A stretch of 64,000 nucleotides of DNA from NCBI RefSeq assembly GCF_947179165.1, contig NC_077248.1:14918256-14982255 (forward strand), in the 5' to 3' direction. Shown here in pieces: positions 61,293 through 64,000 of the stretch. Under the pieces are notes generated by a model. The model was not told the origin of the DNA. It was given only the letters and a program-made list of their open reading frames with translations, and did not search any database. This DNA is from Solanum dulcamara (Eukaryota > Streptophyta > Magnoliopsida > Solanales > Solanaceae). The translations under genes and the position numbers were made by a program. Positions within the stretch are counted from its first letter, which is position 1. Each line of letters starts with the position of its first letter.

Positions 61293-63050
61293 ATCCAATG
61301 AAAATACTTCATGAACTTGGTTCTGGATTATCTTCCTATGTAATTGATAGACTGCATTTAAGAAAATAAAGTATTTATAATCTACATAATTGATCAGTAG
61401 CTTTTGTATTTTCTGCTTCAAGTCTCATTCGATATTATATTGATTATGATAATGTTAACCATGTGTGATGTGTCAGATTATAAGGTAATGAGATTTTGTG
61501 ATCAATTATTATTATTATTATTAATAACAGCAAAGCTTACTTTTTGAAGCTAACCGACATCAAAAGTAGTGTTAAGTTGACTTGTACTAATAAACTCCTA
61601 TTATATTGGAATTACAATTTAAAAATTACCATCACGCAAAGTTCTAAGTTATAATAATAGAGAAAACTATATCAACGTCTTCAGCTTTGTAGTTCAATAA
61701 CACATATCAAACATAACATGTTTACCTGTTAAAATTTGTAGAACATTTTCTGCATTTTTTTCATAATACTAATTAAGAAGGATCAAAATATATTGGCGGC
61801 AGTAGGTCAATGTTGAACTGAATTAAAATTTCCACTGAATGGACTTTAGTGCTTTTGGTTATTTGACTATTCAATATTTGTCAGGAACCAAAATATTTTT
61901 TTTCCCTAGCATAACCATCTAAGTATATAAAATATATCTAACTCAAAAATTTTGAATTTGCAAAGATCAAGTTTAGTAAAAAGAGTACTAAAACGCTCTT
62001 TATTGAAAATTTCTTCATTTATATGGCTTCAACATAACTCGATATATCTACTTAAAGAGCAGAGATATCTTCTTCTACTACACTACAACAGCCTTCCATG
62101 CATTTTAGAATTTTGGTTTGGACTTAATTTCATGGTCTTCTGATATATTAATTTATAGCACAAATTATTTGAGTTTCTACAAAGCAATATTAGGTCTCTT
62201 AATACGTCCACTAAATTAATTAATAATTGGTTGAAATGTTTCAAAAGAAAGAAAAACCCTTCTCAAAACGCAATCTAAAAGCATGTGTGACATATCCAAT
62301 CAAAAAGACGTAGCACATAATATCATATTCCTCTAAGAAAAGAAAAAACAAATGAATGGCCCTTCGCACAACGAAAAGGACTTACTTTTCAACCTTTATT
62401 CCTATCTGCTTTTGCTTTTTCCAATGTTTTTTAATAATATGTTAGGTAGAGATATTAGAAGCTTCCATAAGATATTTATTCATTTAAAAATATATTTTTT
62501 ATTAGTAACTTTTTACTCACGTTTTATGTTTTTAAGATTACAAGATTCAAAATATATTTTATAATAAAATATTTTGATACGTTATATACCTTTTTAATTT
62601 GAAATTATAAAATATTTTTTTAAAAAAATAATTCACGAATCAAAGTAAGAAAAATAAACTAAGTACTACTTATTGCTACCAATATAATTATTACATCTTT
62701 CTTTATAAATGGACTCATTATTTGATATATCCTTGCCTTGAATAGTTCACAACTCCAACTTCCAAACATCTTATGCATCATCCCCTTTTCCCTTCTCTAT
62801 ATATGTGGACCCCTATAATGCCTCTCTTGTCCAATTTTAATACAATTTGTCTTAGAATCATCCTCCTCCACCCTAACTAACAGTTCTATTTTAAAATTTG
62901 AGAAAATAAATCCTCTCTGGTCTCTGTCATCATTAAATTAAATTAAAGTCTATTAAAATTTTATCAAGAAGTTATTGTAGTAGAAGCAATATGTTAAGTT
63001 TAGACTAGAAATTGCATCTGATTTCAAGGTAAAGCTTATACGTAGAATGA
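61293..63050. other. AT-rich intergenic DNA
   Basis: No gene, RNA gene or clear repeat recognised. ORFs at 61952-62143 and 62352-62564 are short and featureless. Confidence 0.4.
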
Positions 63051-63099
63051 TTTTTTTTTTTTTTTGTATTCGTCCATACCGGTAAATCACATAATTATA

Positions 63100-63412
63100 C
63101 TACTTGAAACTTGTTTACAAGATTATTGGCTTAGGACCCGAGGGGATCGGGGGTGACTCGACACCATTGAAACTCACTTTGATAATGTATTTTTTCCTAG
63201 TGCTGGTGTCTTGAAATCATTCGCACACAGGGTGTAGCGATCGCGAACAAGAGGCGAGTTGTGCATCACGTTCGCGCACAAGACACATGATGGTGAAGAG
63301 AAAATGGATGTGTTGACTTTAGTCAACTACTCAACACAAACAGTATGAGGTAGGAAACAAACTGATGAAGATGAGGTTTTATCATGACCGGGATCACATA
63401 AAAGTCAATACA
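63100..63412. mobile_element. retroelement-like fragment before the last LTR
   Basis: GC content rises (GGACCCGAGGGGATCGGGGGTGACTCG, then GTAGCGATCGCGAACAAGAG and CACGTTCGCGCACAAG) and differs from the spacer on the left. It probably belongs to a decayed transposon. No domain seen. Confidence 0.3.
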
Positions 63413-64000
63413 TGTAATGACCCCGAAGGTTATTTTTGGAATTTTTTACAAAATGATCATTTTACTCCTCCTTATAGTTCTTCTGAATCGTTTTTGATTG
63501 GTATCGCTTGTTGGTTTTGGAAAATTCTATGAAAATGTTGAGTCTTGGGAGGTTTTGAGTTTTCAAAAGCTTAAAGTGTTCAAAAGTGGTATTTGGAACA
63601 AGTCGGAGCTACGAATCTCGGAACGGAATTTCGTCGATTCTAGCTGCTTTGAAATGTGAAATTTGGTCTATGAGAGTTTATGGAATCAAATTTAAAGTTG
63701 TAACGAAGATTTGACATCTTGAGTTGGGAATTTGAGAAATTTTAGGCCAAGATTTGATTTTGATCAACTTTCAAAGTTCCGTTTCTCGAAATAGAATTTT
63801 GATGACTCCGTTAGATTCAAGTGATGGTCTTATTTCTAGGCGTGGCATCGGTTGAATTTTTGGATGTCCTGAGTTTGTTTTGGTGTTTTGGAAGCCTTAG
63901 TTAGTTTAGTTGTTACTTTTCAAGTTTCAGGTCAGGAAGACCTCAAATTCGAATTCTGATGGTTCCATTGAGTGCGGAGCGTCGAAATTAGTAGTATAGA
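63413..64000 (+). mobile_element. start of a gypsy LTR, cut by the window end
   Basis: TGTAATGACC start, collinear with the solo LTR at 49441: shared segments include GGAGCTACG near 63606, CTGCTTTGAAATGTG-AATTTGGTCTA and AGGCCAAGATTTGA. Divergence between the two is considerable, so they are separate, older insertions. Confidence 0.75.

Noticed and set aside
52654..64000. tRNA, rRNA or snRNA genes
   Set aside because: No cloverleaf or conserved rRNA/snRNA motif was found by eye. The only B-box-like site (53574) fits a degenerate SINE better.

Overview
The window is plant nuclear DNA, most likely from a Solanaceae species. It is very AT-rich, with long (TA)n tracts. Genes have GT-AG introns. 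The transposons (Del/Tekay chromovirus, Tat-type gypsy, RTE LINE, ULP1-carrying MULE, Stowaway- and CACTA-like MITEs) fit a nightshade genome, and the one intact gene is an R2R3-MYB very close in layout to nightshade subgroup-4 MYBs. Species cannot be fixed by eye.

Layout. (1) 1-19935 is nested Ty3/gypsy material: a decayed Del/Tekay pol 3' half with its 3' LTR (1-3660), a solo LTR (3991-6886) inside an older opposite-strand LTR, further LTR pieces, the 3' half of a Tat element (9240-13374), and a second Del/Tekay copy with 5' LTR, degenerate primer binding site, gag, protease, RT and RNase H (14496-19935). (2) 19936-30744 is a minus-strand Tat-lineage element with both LTRs, a gag frame (three in-frame stops), no pol, and a long 3' region of minisatellites. 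(3) 32649-44803 holds remains of a MULE-type locus: a plus-strand DUF1985/ULP1 peptidase pseudogene facing a minus-strand mudrA-like transposase pseudogene. The transposase is split by a solo LTR (40092-42562, perfect 5-bp duplication) and by an RTE fragment. (4) 46900-49211 is a second, minus-strand ULP1 gene remnant with its own minisatellites, followed by a solo LTR (49441-52648, perfect 5-bp duplication). (5) 52649-63000 is low-copy DNA with small MITEs and microsatellites. It contains the only apparently functional gene, a two-exon R2R3-MYB repressor of subgroup 4 (58090-59182, +). (6) 63413-64000 is the start of another LTR of the same family as 49441-52648.

The retroelement genes are all broken by stops, frameshifts and substitutions at catalytic positions, many of the G:C to A:T type expected from deamination of methylated cytosine. 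The MYB gene probably represses phenylpropanoid/lignin-flavonoid genes. The most unusual structures are the paired minisatellite arrays in intron 1 and 3' flank of both ULP1 pseudogenes, and two inverted Tat copies that share 3' minisatellites and an antisense ORF trace.
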